In this document: positions 33,600 through 45,161 of the stretch, in pieces
Position numbering within the stretch: the first letter of the stretch is position 1
How the letters are laid out: each line of letters begins with the position of its first letter
NCBI GenBank assembly: GCA_965262745.1
Contig: OZ253558.1
Span: forward strand, 2,046,001-2,110,000
DNA length: 64,000 nt
From: JAJECS01 sp965262745
GTDB lineage: Bacteria; Chloroflexota; UBA11872
Direction: 5' to 3'
Translations under genes and position numbers: made by a program
The notes under the pieces: generated by a model
What the model saw: only the letters and a program-made list of their open reading frames with translations
What the model was told of the DNA's origin: nothing
Databases searched by the model: none

Positions 33600-34216
33600 G
33601 CGGCTATGCGGGATCGGGGCCACGCGAGATTCTTCCGGGCCTGACGCAGTGGACGGTCGGCTGGGCGCGGTATCCGCTGGAGTCATACGTCATCGAACAA
33701 TCGTCCGGGTGCGTCGTGATCGATCCCAGCGATTACCCACCGCGCGGCATCAGCGCCATCGAGCGCCACGGCGTAAGTCACATTCTGATTACCAACCACT
33801 ACCACGAGCGGGCTGCCGCGATCGTGCGCGGACGGTTCGGCGCGGAGGTTTGGGCGCCCGAGGGGGACACGGCCGAACTCGAATCCGTGGCGCCCGATCA
33901 TGTGTACGGCGCCGACACGGAGCTTCCGGCGGGGTTGCAGGCGATTCCGCTGGCCACGATCACTGAAGGCGAGCACGCCCTGCTATGGCCCGAGAATCGC
34001 GGCGTGCTCTTCGTCGGCGACGCGTTGGGCACCATCAGCTATTGGACGCATGACGAGGGGCGAGTCGGCGCACATCCGCGGGCGCGGCCGCCACATGCAC
34101 TCATGGGCCTGCTGGACCTGCCGTTCACCTCGCTGGCCGTGGGGCACGGGGAGCCGATCCTGGACGTCGCCAAGGAAGCCCTGCGCCGCTACCTGAGCGA
34201 GGCCGCGGGTGGCTGA
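33596..34216 (+). CDS. Metallo-beta-lactamase-fold protein with partial metal site
   Basis: A 206-residue MBL-fold protein between pyrB and pyrC, coupled to both (ATGA overlap with pyrB, eight-base overlap with pyrC). The first motif reads TNHYHERA (His68, His70), so two histidines remain but the DH of HxHxDH is lost. A later Asp142 in FVGDALG and His184 in GHGEP remain. It may bind one metal or none. The fold family includes dihydroorotase-unrelated hydrolases as well as non-catalytic members. Conserved placement inside the operon would point to a pyrimidine-related role, but none can be assigned from sequence. Confidence 0.65.
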   Translation: MSGYAGSGPREILPGLTQWTVGWARYPLESYVIEQSSGCVVIDPSDYPPRGISAIERHGVSHILITNHYHERAAAIVRGRFGAEVWAPEGDTAELESVAPDHVYGADTELPAGLQAIPLATITEGEHALLWPENRGVLFVGDALGTISYWTHDEGRVGAHPRARPPHALMGLLDLPFTSLAVGHGEPILDVAKEALRRYLSEAAGG

Positions 34217-35567
34217 TAGCGTGCCGCTCGTGATTCGGGGCGGCCGGATCGTCGACCCGGCCAACTCGGTCGACCGGGTCGGCGATGTCCTGATCGATGA
34301 TGGCCGGCTGGTGAGCATCGGGGACGTGGGCGCGCAGTTGCCGCTGGGCTCGCCGCGCGTGATCGATGCCACGGGCCGCGTCGTCGCGCCCGGCTTCGTG
34401 GACGTGCACGCGCATCTGCGGGTTCCGGGCTTCGAGTACAAGGAGGACCTCGCCAGCGGCACCGCGGCCGCGGCAGCCGGCGGCTTCACCACGGTGTGCG
34501 CCATGCCCAACACCGACCCGGTGCTCGACTCGCGGAGCGTCATTGAGGGATTGCTGGAGCAGATCGAGCGGCATGCCATAGTTCGCGTGCTGCCCCTGGC
34601 GGCGATCACCTGCGGCCAGAACGGACGGCAGCTCGTCGAGATGGTGGATTTGGCGGAGGCCGGGGTAGTCGGTTTCACCGACGACGGCCGTCCGGTGGCC
34701 GATACGGCCCTGATGCGCCACGCCCTGGAATATGCGCGCCCGCTCGGGCTGCCCGTCTCCAACCACTGTGAAGACCCCGCCCTGACGCTGGGCACCGCGA
34801 TGCACGAGGGCGTCGTGAGCGCACGGCTCGGGCTGCCAGGCACGCCGCGGCAAGCGGAAGAGATCATGCTCGGGCGAGACCTGTTGCTCGCCGAGCTGAC
34901 CGGCGGCCGCTACCACTGCCTGCACGTGACCTCGGGCGGATCCGTCGACCTCATACGGCTGGCGAAGTCCCGCGGGGCCAACGTGACCGCGGAAGTCACG
35001 CCGCATCACCTGACCCTGACCTGCGACGTTGTGGCCGGCCGGGACGATCCCCGGAGCGCCGCCTTGCCGCCCTTCGACGGCAACACCAAGGTCGCGCCGC
35101 CGCTGCGGGAGCAGGCCGATATCGAGCACCTGCTGGAGGCGCTACGCGACGGCACCATCGACTGCATCGCGACCGACCACGCGCCGCACGCGGTGCACGA
35201 GAAGGACATCGAATACGCCGACGCGGCGGTCGGCTTCAGCGCATTCGAGACCGCCCTGCAGAGCGTGCTGAGCCTGGTGCACGCGGGACAGCTCGACCTG
35301 GCATTCGCCGTTCGCATGCTGACGCACGCGCCCGCCCAGGTGTATGGCCTGCCCTGTGGGACGCTCACCCCGGGCGCCGCCGCCGACGTGGTGATCTTCG
35401 ACCCCGAGGAGGAGACGGTCATCGATCCGAGCGCGTTCCGCTCCAAGGGACGCAACACCCCACTGGCCGGCCTGCCCATGCAGGGCGTGGTGCAGCAGAC
35501 GATCGTGGCGGGTTCGGTGGTCTACGATCGCGCGGCGGCCGCGCCAGAGCTGACCCATGCCGGCTGA
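34209..35567 (+). CDS. pyrC: Dihydroorotase
   Basis: A 452-residue amidohydrolase of the multifunctional-type dihydroorotase class, cyclising carbamoyl-aspartate to dihydroorotate. The metal and substrate motifs are present: GFVDVHAHLRVPG, AMPNTDPV, FTDDGRPV, SNHCED, HVTS, and the catalytic-Asp motif ATDHAPH. The C-terminus ends with the small beta domain typical of amidohydrolases. The GTG start at 34209 lies inside the end of the MBL-like gene. carA starts eleven bases before its stop. Confidence 0.95.
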   Translation: MADSVPLVIRGGRIVDPANSVDRVGDVLIDDGRLVSIGDVGAQLPLGSPRVIDATGRVVAPGFVDVHAHLRVPGFEYKEDLASGTAAAAAGGFTTVCAMPNTDPVLDSRSVIEGLLEQIERHAIVRVLPLAAITCGQNGRQLVEMVDLAEAGVVGFTDDGRPVADTALMRHALEYARPLGLPVSNHCEDPALTLGTAMHEGVVSARLGLPGTPRQAEEIMLGRDLLLAELTGGRYHCLHVTSGGSVDLIRLAKSRGANVTAEVTPHHLTLTCDVVAGRDDPRSAALPPFDGNTKVAPPLREQADIEHLLEALRDGTIDCIATDHAPHAVHEKDIEYADAAVGFSAFETALQSVLSLVHAGQLDLAFAVRMLTHAPAQVYGLPCGTLTPGAAADVVIFDPEEETVIDPSAFRSKGRNTPLAGLPMQGVVQQTIVAGSVVYDRAAAAPELTHAG

Positions 35568-36759
35568 ACCGTCCGTGCTGGCGCTTGCCACGGGCGATGT
35601 GATCTTCGGCTATGGGTTCGGGAGCAACCAGCCAGCCGAGGGCGAGGTGGTTTTCAACACCAGCATGACGGGCTACCAGGAAATCACGACCGACGCGTCC
35701 TATCGGGGGCAGATCGTGACGCTGACGTACCCGTTGATCAACAACTACGGCGTGAACGCCGACGACATCGAGTCACGCCGCCCGTGGATCGCCGGTCTCG
35801 TGGTGCGCGAGCTGGCGCCGACCTTCAGCAACTGGCGCGCGTCCGGCGGATTGAGCGAGTTTCTGGACGGGCACGGCATCGCGGGAATCGCAGGGATCGA
35901 CACGCGCGCGCTGGTTCGGGTGATCCGCCGTACCGGGCCGGCGCCCGGCCGACTCGTGCGCGCTCCCCACGACATCGCTCGCGGCGCCACGACGTTCCAC
36001 TGGTTGCGGGGCACGCATCCGGGCGCGTCAACCTGGGCCGTGGGCGAAGTCGAGCGCGCGCGGGGCCTGCCGGCCTATGAAGACCAGGACTTTGTGAGCG
36101 AGGTGACGGTCCGTGAGCCGTTCATCACCACCTCCGCGCCGTGGGCGCCGTGGCCGGCGCCGCGCCGGCGCGATCACGAGCCGCGCATCGCGCTCTTGGA
36201 CATCGGCGTGAAGACGAACATCGTGCGCTCGCTCGCACGCCGGGGCGCTCGCGTGCACGTGCTCCCCTATGGCTCCACCCCGGAAGACATCAACGCGCTG
36301 CAACCCGACGGGATTGTCGTGGGCAACGGACCCGGCGATCCGACGCAGGCCGACCGCGCCGTTGACACGGTGCGGGCCATGATCGGGCGCTATCCCTTAA
36401 TGGGCATCTGCCTGGGGCACCAAGTGCTGGGACTGGCCATCGGAGCCACCACGAGCCGCCTGCCGTTCGGCCACCGCGGCGCCAACCACCCGGTGCAGGA
36501 GCTGGCGGATGGGCGGGTCCACATCACCTCGCAAAACCACGGCTACCAGGTGGATGCGGACTCGATTCCAGCCGAGAGCGGATTCACTGTGAGTCACATC
36601 AATCTGAACGATGGCTCGGTCGAAGGCTTGAGCCACGAGAGTCTCCCCATCTTTTCCATCCAATACCACCCCGAGGCCAGTCCCGGACCCCAGGACAATC
36701 AGTACCTCTTCGACCGCTTCTTGGACGCGATCGAGGGCGTAGGCGGTCCCGCAGCTTGA
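35557..36759 (+). CDS. carA: Carbamoyl-phosphate synthase small subunit
   Basis: A 400-residue glutaminase subunit of carbamoyl-phosphate synthase. The N-terminal domain has EVVFNTSMTGYQEI and YPLINNYGVN. The class I amidotransferase domain carries the nucleophile cysteine in GICLGHQ and the His-Glu pair in YHPEASPGP. It supplies ammonia to CarB, whose gene begins 27 bases downstream. The ATG at 35557 overlaps the end of pyrC by eleven bases. Confidence 0.96.
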   Translation: MPAEPSVLALATGDVIFGYGFGSNQPAEGEVVFNTSMTGYQEITTDASYRGQIVTLTYPLINNYGVNADDIESRRPWIAGLVVRELAPTFSNWRASGGLSEFLDGHGIAGIAGIDTRALVRVIRRTGPAPGRLVRAPHDIARGATTFHWLRGTHPGASTWAVGEVERARGLPAYEDQDFVSEVTVREPFITTSAPWAPWPAPRRRDHEPRIALLDIGVKTNIVRSLARRGARVHVLPYGSTPEDINALQPDGIVVGNGPGDPTQADRAVDTVRAMIGRYPLMGICLGHQVLGLAIGATTSRLPFGHRGANHPVQELADGRVHITSQNHGYQVDADSIPAESGFTVSHINLNDGSVEGLSHESLPIFSIQYHPEASPGPQDNQYLFDRFLDAIEGVGGPAA

Positions 36760-36786
36760 CGGCGCTGACGGACCCACGGCACATCC

Positions 36787-40004
<3,218 letters not shown>

Positions 40005-40008
<4 letters not shown>

Positions 40009-40808
40009 AGGCGCTCCAGGAATCGGCACGGGTCATCCGCAACGAGCGGATCACCGAGCGTCTGTGGTGGTGCACCTACGAGTCACCTGGCATTGCGGCG
40101 ACCGCACGCGCCGGACAGTTTGCCCACGCGCTGTGCGGCGACCCTTTGAGCTACGACCCGATGCTGCGACGGCCGCTGAGCTTCAGTCGCGTGGACCCGG
40201 CGCGGGGTCGCATCGCGTTCCTGATCGATGTCGTCGGCCGCGGCACCGACTGGCTGGTGCGGCAGGACCCCGGGACGGATATCGACTTGCTGGGTCCCCT
40301 TGGAACGTGGTTCGAGTGGCAGCCGCAGGCGACGCGAGCCCTCCTGGTCGGCGGGGGCATCGGCCTGGCGCCGTTGCTGGTGCTAGCCGACGACGCCGCG
40401 GCCGCCGGCGTGGAAGCGACCATACTGTGCGGGGCCCGGGATGCCGGGGGCCTCACCCCGACTGACTGGATCCCGGAGTCGGCCACCTATCGCACCGCGA
40501 CGGACGACGGCTCGGAGGGCCATGCCGGCGTGATCACCGATCTGGTCCCCGATTGGTGGGATTGGGCCCAGCAGGTGTTCGTGTGCGGACCCACGCCAAT
40601 GCTCCAGGCGATGTCGAACCTAAGCGGCAGTCTGGGATCACGCCTGGGGCAGCGCCCAGTTTTTGCGTCGCTTGAGGCGCGCATGGGATGCGCCATGGGC
40701 GTGTGCTACTCCTGCGTGGTGCGCACCGCCCACGGGGTGAAGCGTGTATGTCGGGATGGACCAGTCTTTCGTCAGGACACGCTCTCGTGGGAATGGAGCC
40801 ACGACTAA
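40005..40808 (+). CDS. pyrK: Dihydroorotate dehydrogenase electron-transfer subunit
   Basis: A 267-residue ferredoxin-reductase-type flavoprotein. FAD binding is marked by RRPLSFS, NAD binding by LVGGGIGLAPLLVLA and VFVCGPTPML. The 2Fe-2S ligands are Cys229, Cys234, Cys237 and Cys249 in MGCAMGVCYSC and VCRDGP. PyrK passes electrons from the class 1B dihydroorotate dehydrogenase PyrD to NAD. No pyrD, pyrE or pyrF is found in the window, so the rest of the pathway is encoded elsewhere. The start is GTG at 40005 in a GTGA overlap with carB; it closes the operon. Confidence 0.93.
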
Positions 40809-41007
40809 GCCCCCAAGCACTGCACCAATTACCCGGTCACTCGCTGACAGCTAACGATGTGCGCACGGGTTTGGCGGCGATCTACCCCCTACAGCCGCGA
40901 TAATGTCTGGTATAGCTTCAACTCTGGAGCAGCTCTTGCAGCCGATGAGTCACCTGTGCCATGATTGCGGCAGCCTATTTGGCGTATTTGCAGGAGTGGG
41001 GAATCGG
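40809..41007. other. Intergenic gap after the pyr operon
   Basis: This 199-base gap holds no recognisable gene and no clear terminator. It is less GC-rich than its flanks. Loose promoter-like hexamers (GATAAT near 40897; TTGCAG near 40935 with CATGAT about 18 bases on) could serve the small gene downstream, but none is convincing. Confidence 0.5.
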
Positions 41008-41268
41008 ATGAAGCTCAAAGAGGTAGTATCTACCAGCGACTGGCAGCAACGGCCGCAGCGATCACGGCGCATCAGCCCTGAGATTCGCGAGATTGTCGAC
41101 CGTCTGAATAAGACGGCGCGTGGCGAATGGGTAGTCATCAGCCTCACGGATCAGGAGAAGAAGCGCCAGCCAACGATTCGTGGCCGGATCCAGTCGGCTG
41201 CGGCACAGTCCGGCTATAAAGTGAAGTTCGAAATGCGGGCGGGCGATCTAGGCGTGCAGAAGGCGTAA
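41008..41268 (+). CDS. Small basic protein, unknown
   Basis: An 86-residue protein I do not recognise. It is charged and basic (QQRPQRSRRISPEI, DQEKKRQPTIRG), with a predicted helix EIREIVDRLNKTA followed by strands (GEWVVISL) and ending GYKVKFEMRAGDLGVQ. This looks like a compact alpha/beta nucleic-acid-binding type protein, but that is only an impression. The ATG at 41008 has a good AGGAG site eleven bases upstream. An in-frame ATG at 40903 lacks one. Codon use is less GC-biased than that of neighbouring genes. It stands alone between the pyr operon and convergent oxidoreductase genes. Confidence 0.6.
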   Translation: MKLKEVVSTSDWQQRPQRSRRISPEIREIVDRLNKTARGEWVVISLTDQEKKRQPTIRGRIQSAAAQSGYKVKFEMRAGDLGVQKA

Positions 41269-41298
41269 GCTCACGTCGGCGGCGATTGGCCGTCGGAG

Positions 41299-41757
41299 CT
41301 AGACGCGGCGCCACGTCCGATTGCGCGAGCGCACGCCGTCGAGCAGGCCCGGGTCGAATGGTCGAGGTTGCGAGAACCCATCGGGCTGTGGATTCTCGGG
41401 CGTGAAGCCCATGGCACGGCGCACCTTGGTACTGGTGTAGTAGCCGTTGTATGCCTGCTTGACCAGCGCAGTGAAGGCGTCTGGTTGGGCCGCTTCGACG
41501 GTCCGCAAGACCTCGGGTCGGGCCCCGGGCTCAAGCGCCGCGAAGCCGCGCGCGCCGGCCGCGATTGCAATGGCGCGCAGCGCTTCGAGGACGGGTCGCC
41601 GGATCTCCGGCTGATCCGCCAGGATGGCGTCCAGTTGCTGCGCGCCGCCAATCTCGCCGGCCCCCGGCCGGTCGGCATCGGCGGGAATGAGCACGTCAAG
41701 CACGGCGGTGGCGAGGCGCAACTGGTCGTCGGTGAGGATCCGCGCGGCGGCGGTCAT
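41299..41757 (-). CDS. Gluconate 2-dehydrogenase subunit 3-like protein
   Basis: A 152-residue small subunit of the gluconate 2-dehydrogenase subunit-3 family, which accompanies GMC-type membrane sugar dehydrogenases. It shows the family's early DQLRLATAVLDVLIPADADRPGA and late VKQAYNGYYTSTKVRRAMGF segments. No signal peptide is evident. Its ATG (41757) overlaps the stop of the GMC gene in an ATGA arrangement, so it is made with and probably binds that enzyme. Confidence 0.78.
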   Translation of the reverse strand: MTAAARILTDDQLRLATAVLDVLIPADADRPGAGEIGGAQQLDAILADQPEIRRPVLEALRAIAIAAGARGFAALEPGARPEVLRTVEAAQPDAFTALVKQAYNGYYTSTKVRRAMGFTPENPQPDGFSQPRPFDPGLLDGVRSRNRTWRRV

Positions 41758-43370
41758 GCCGCAATCTCGCGGTGATGGGCGCACATCCAACTCGCCGTGC
41801 GCAGTGCGAGCGCCTGAATGGTGCTGGTGGGATTGATTGGCGCACTCGTGACAAACAAGCTGGCGTCAACCACGAACAGATTGGGCACGTCGTGGGCGCG
41901 GCCCCACCGGTCCACAACCGAGGTTGCCGGGTCGTCCCCCATGCGTGCGGTCCCCATGAGGTGCCAGCCCGAGTCGCGCACGCAGGGTAGGTCCCGGACC
42001 TCGTGCGCGCCGCACGCCTCAAGGAGCTCACGCGCCCGCGCGATCACGAAGTCAATCGCGCGTTGGGTGTTATCGCTGAGCGTGTAGCTGATCTTCGGCG
42101 CCGGGATGCCGTGGCTGTCGGTTAGGGTCTCGTCCAGCGTGACTCTATTGTGAAGCTCGGGCAGGTCCTCGGTCATCGCGGTGATCGACAAGGTGCGCCC
42201 GAGACGCTCGCGCATCACGCGATGGTGATCGGCGCCCCAGGGCACGCGGTGCCCCGTGAATCCCCCGAGCGCCGTGGTCAGGGGGCCGAAATCGTGATGC
42301 AACTGCATCTGGCATCCACGAACGAAGTTCCGCGACGCATCGGACTCATAGAACTCCTGGCAGTGGAGGAGCACGCCGAGCGGACCTTGGTAGCCCTCGA
42401 GATCCTCATCGAACCCGCCGCTGACAAAGCCGATGGGATGAAACATGAGGTTTCGGCCGACATAGCCGCTGGAGTTGGCCAACCCGTCGGGAAAGCGCGC
42501 CGAAGCGGAGCTGAGGAGGAGGCGCGGGGTGCCAACGCCATTGCAGGCGACGACAACCGCGCGCGCGGGCTGATACCGCGCCACGCCGTCCTGGTCGTAA
42601 TACACGGCGCCCGAGGCGCGGCCGCGGGCATCAACCGTTATCTCTCGCACGCGGGCATGTGTGACGAGGCGGGCGCCATGCGCCAGCGCCTTCGGCCAGT
42701 AGGTGACGTGGGCGCTCGACATGGCGCCGGTGGGGCAGCCCAGGTCGCACGGGCCGCAACGGTTGCACACGTGACGGCCATCGCCGTAGGGCGCCGTGAG
42801 CAGGGCGCCGTCTGCCGGCCACCAATGCCAGCCGAGCTTCTCGAGCCCCCCAATGAAGGTCTCGCCAGCCCGATCGAGCCCGACCGGCGGTAGGGGCCGC
42901 GGTTCCCGCGGCGGGTTGGCGGGATCGCCGTTGAGCCCGGCCACACCGATGTTGACGTCGTTCGCTTCATAGAAGGGCGCCAAATCCGCATAGGAAATGG
43001 GCCAATCGTCGGCGACACCGTCGAGCGTTCGCACGCGAAAGTCCGCGGGTCGAAACCGCGGGAAGTGTCCGGCCCAGTGGATGGTGCTGCCGCCCACGGC
43101 ATTGAACATAAGCGGCACAATCGGCGTGTCGGCATTGTTGAGCGGGTAGTCCTCGGGCCGACGCCGAACGTTGGGGTCGTTGGAGAAGTCGGTCTGCCGG
43201 TGCAGCTCCCAGTCCGGGCGCTCATGCGGATAGTCGGTCCGATCCAACCATCGGCCCTGCTCCAAGCAAGTAACCCCGATGCCGGCCCGTGCCAGGGACC
43301 AGGCGACCGCGGCGCCCGACGCACCCGCGCCGATGATCAAGACATCGGTGGCGTCGCGGTCGTGAGGCAT
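41754..43370 (-). CDS. GMC-family oxidoreductase with cysteine cluster
   Basis: A 538-residue FAD-dependent oxidoreductase. The dinucleotide fold begins at residues 9-19 (DVLIIGAGASG). The catalytic His lies in SGWHLMGTARMG and the active-site Asn in APINPTSTIQALA near the C-terminus. Cys202, Cys205, Cys208 and Cys212 (VCNRCGPCDLGCPTG) form a 4Fe-4S-like site that is seen in the gluconate/glucoside dehydrogenase branch of GMC enzymes. With its subunit-3 partner it probably oxidises a sugar or polyol and passes electrons onward, though I see no cytochrome subunit. No Tat signal is visible. The ATG at 43370 gives the canonical N-terminus. Confidence 0.82.
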   Translation of the reverse strand: MPHDRDATDVLIIGAGASGAAVAWSLARAGIGVTCLEQGRWLDRTDYPHERPDWELHRQTDFSNDPNVRRRPEDYPLNNADTPIVPLMFNAVGGSTIHWAGHFPRFRPADFRVRTLDGVADDWPISYADLAPFYEANDVNIGVAGLNGDPANPPREPRPLPPVGLDRAGETFIGGLEKLGWHWWPADGALLTAPYGDGRHVCNRCGPCDLGCPTGAMSSAHVTYWPKALAHGARLVTHARVREITVDARGRASGAVYYDQDGVARYQPARAVVVACNGVGTPRLLLSSASARFPDGLANSSGYVGRNLMFHPIGFVSGGFDEDLEGYQGPLGVLLHCQEFYESDASRNFVRGCQMQLHHDFGPLTTALGGFTGHRVPWGADHHRVMRERLGRTLSITAMTEDLPELHNRVTLDETLTDSHGIPAPKISYTLSDNTQRAIDFVIARARELLEACGAHEVRDLPCVRDSGWHLMGTARMGDDPATSVVDRWGRAHDVPNLFVVDASLFVTSAPINPTSTIQALALRTASWMCAHHREIAA

Positions 43371-43446
43371 GGTGCTGGGCTCCCGGTCGAGACCGTCCAT
43401 GCTAGCGCGTGGGCTGCGGTTCCCATGGTGGCGGGGACGAGGCTAT

Positions 43447-43468
43447 CCCAGGCTGCACGCAGCCTGGG
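43447..43468. repeat. Inverted repeat upstream of the GMC gene
   Basis: CCCAGGCTGC and GCAGCCTGGG, perfectly complementary, are separated by AC. As RNA this would form an eight-base stem with a six-base loop. There is no T-run, so intrinsic termination is doubtful. It lies between the 80-aa gene and the GMC gene. Confidence 0.7.
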
Positions 43469-43497
43469 CCACCGGGCACGCAGCTTGGGCCACCGGG
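43456..43497. repeat. 21-base tandem duplication
   Basis: Two adjacent copies (43456-43476 and 43477-43497) of a 21-base unit beginning CACGCAGC, with one mismatch. The first copy overlaps the 3' arm of the inverted repeat. Confidence 0.85.
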
Positions 43498-43516
43498 CAG
43501 GGGCGCGCGCCTCTGA

Positions 43517-43759
43517 TCAGGTTGCGTCGCCAGCGTCAGACGGCGGCACATCTTTACCGCGGCGGGGTCGGCCTTCGATGACCTCCATCGCCGTGAGCAC
43601 CGTCGCATAGGCCTCGCTTGCCCGATGTCCGTCATCATCGCTGAACTGGGGCGGAAGACGCTCGAAATCGCCCGCCGCCATCTGCTCGATCTTGCGCTGG
43701 ATCCAGGAACGCAGCCGCTCCCATTGGTCGGCAGCCCGCGCGTTCGAATCGGGCTCCAC
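43517..43759 (-). CDS. Small acidic helical protein, unknown
   Basis: An 80-residue protein that I do not recognise. It contains helix-forming segments (ADQWERLRSWIQRKIEQMAA and AYATVLTAMEVIEG) and a polar tail. The GTG at 43759 is the first usable start after the stop of the nucleotidyltransferase gene, four bases upstream. Reading further upstream only gives sequence antiparallel to that gene. It was probably translated by coupling. Confidence 0.5.
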   Translation of the reverse strand: MEPDSNARAADQWERLRSWIQRKIEQMAAGDFERLPPQFSDDDGHRASEAYATVLTAMEVIEGRPRRGKDVPPSDAGDAT

Positions 43760-43763
43760 GCCG

Positions 43764-45146
43764 CTAGGTTTTCGCCGAGGCGGCCGGGACGTCAAATTCG
43801 CGCGCGACCATCTCGCGTGCGATCTCGAGGGCGCCTTGCGTGTCGTCGGGGTCCAGGTCGCCATCGAGCACCAGGTTGAGCAGGTGCTGCTTGAGCGGCT
43901 TGATCCAGGGACCTGGCGGGCGCTCGAAGATCTCCATGAGGGCATGGCCGTCCAAGGGGCTGTCTAGCGCGGTGACGTCCTGCTCGGCCATCAAGCTGTC
44001 ACAGCGCGCCCGCAGCTCGGCGACGCGTGCGAGCCCCGTCTCGACCCGCCGCGGCCGATAGCTCGTGATATCGGCCCGCGAGAGGGCGATCAGATTGTCT
44101 AGCTCCTCGCCCGCTTCCCGGATGAAGCGCCGCACGGCGCCGTCCGTCCACGACGGCTCGTAGCCATTGGCGCGCATGTGCAAGGCCACGGTGCGCGAGA
44201 CGCGCCCAGTCAACCGATTGTCGGCCCGAAGCCGCTCCAGGATCACCCGCGCCATGCGGGATCCGACCTCCGCATGGCCGTAGAAGTGGACGCGTCCACT
44301 ACGGACGGACTTCGTGGCGGGCTTGCCCACGTCATGCAGGAGAGCCGCCCAGCGCAATTCCAAGCGATTCGGCGTCCCGGCAAGCACGCGCATGGTGTGG
44401 GCGAAGACATCCTTGTGCTCATGGCGCTCGTCCTGGACGGTCGATTGCATGGCGATGACTTCGGGCATGACAAAGCTCATCAACCCGAGCTCCAGCAGAG
44501 TGACGATGGCGCGGTGCGGACGGTCCGAGGCCATGATGAGTTGCACCTCGGCGCCGATCCGCTCGGCGCTGATCGTTCCCAAGCCCGCGGCCTGGCGGCG
44601 CATGGCGGCGGCCGTGTCGCGATCAATCGCGAAGGCGAGCTGGGCGGCAAATCGCACCGCGCGCAGCACGCGCAGCGGATCTTCGCGGAATCGATCATCG
44701 GGATTGCCCACGGCCCGAATGACCTTCCGCACGATGTCGCCAAGCCCGCCCAGCGGGTCGATGATGTGGCCGGTGGCGATGTCCTGCGTGATGGCGTTGA
44801 TCGTGAAATCGCGGCGGGAGAGGTCACCTTCCAACGTGCGACCGAAGGTGACGCTTGGCTTGCGCGAGCCAGGCTCGTACGTCTCCGACCGATACGTGGT
44901 GATCTCGACTGGCATGGCGCCGAACACGGCCCCGATCGTGCCGAACCGCTCGCCGACGGCGTAGATGTGGTCGGCGCCGGCGCGGCGCAGCAAAACCTTG
45001 ATCTCGGCCGGCCGTGCGTCCGTGGTGAAGTCCAGGTCCGTCGACTCGCGACCAAGGATGCGGTCACGCACGGGACCGCCAACCAGATAGAGGGCAAACC
45101 CCGCCCGCTGAAATGCTTGCGCGAGGCGCCCGATAGGGTTATTCAC
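43764..45146 (-). CDS. CCA tRNA nucleotidyltransferase / poly(A) polymerase family protein
   Basis: A 460-residue class II nucleotidyltransferase. The head domain shows LVGGPVRDRILGRESTDLDF with the catalytic Asp37-Asp39 pair and RRDFTINAI. A neck domain follows, then an HD domain (ALLHDVGKP, FYGHAEVG), typical of bacterial CCA-adding enzymes or their CC-/A-adding specialists. CCA addition versus poly(A) synthesis cannot be told from sequence alone. The start is GTG at 45146, fifteen bases after the VWA gene. Confidence 0.88.
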   Translation of the reverse strand: MNNPIGRLAQAFQRAGFALYLVGGPVRDRILGRESTDLDFTTDARPAEIKVLLRRAGADHIYAVGERFGTIGAVFGAMPVEITTYRSETYEPGSRKPSVTFGRTLEGDLSRRDFTINAITQDIATGHIIDPLGGLGDIVRKVIRAVGNPDDRFREDPLRVLRAVRFAAQLAFAIDRDTAAAMRRQAAGLGTISAERIGAEVQLIMASDRPHRAIVTLLELGLMSFVMPEVIAMQSTVQDERHEHKDVFAHTMRVLAGTPNRLELRWAALLHDVGKPATKSVRSGRVHFYGHAEVGSRMARVILERLRADNRLTGRVSRTVALHMRANGYEPSWTDGAVRRFIREAGEELDNLIALSRADITSYRPRRVETGLARVAELRARCDSLMAEQDVTALDSPLDGHALMEIFERPPGPWIKPLKQHLLNLVLDGDLDPDDTQGALEIAREMVAREFDVPAASAKT

Positions 45147-45161
45147 AGGCTTGGGGTGATG

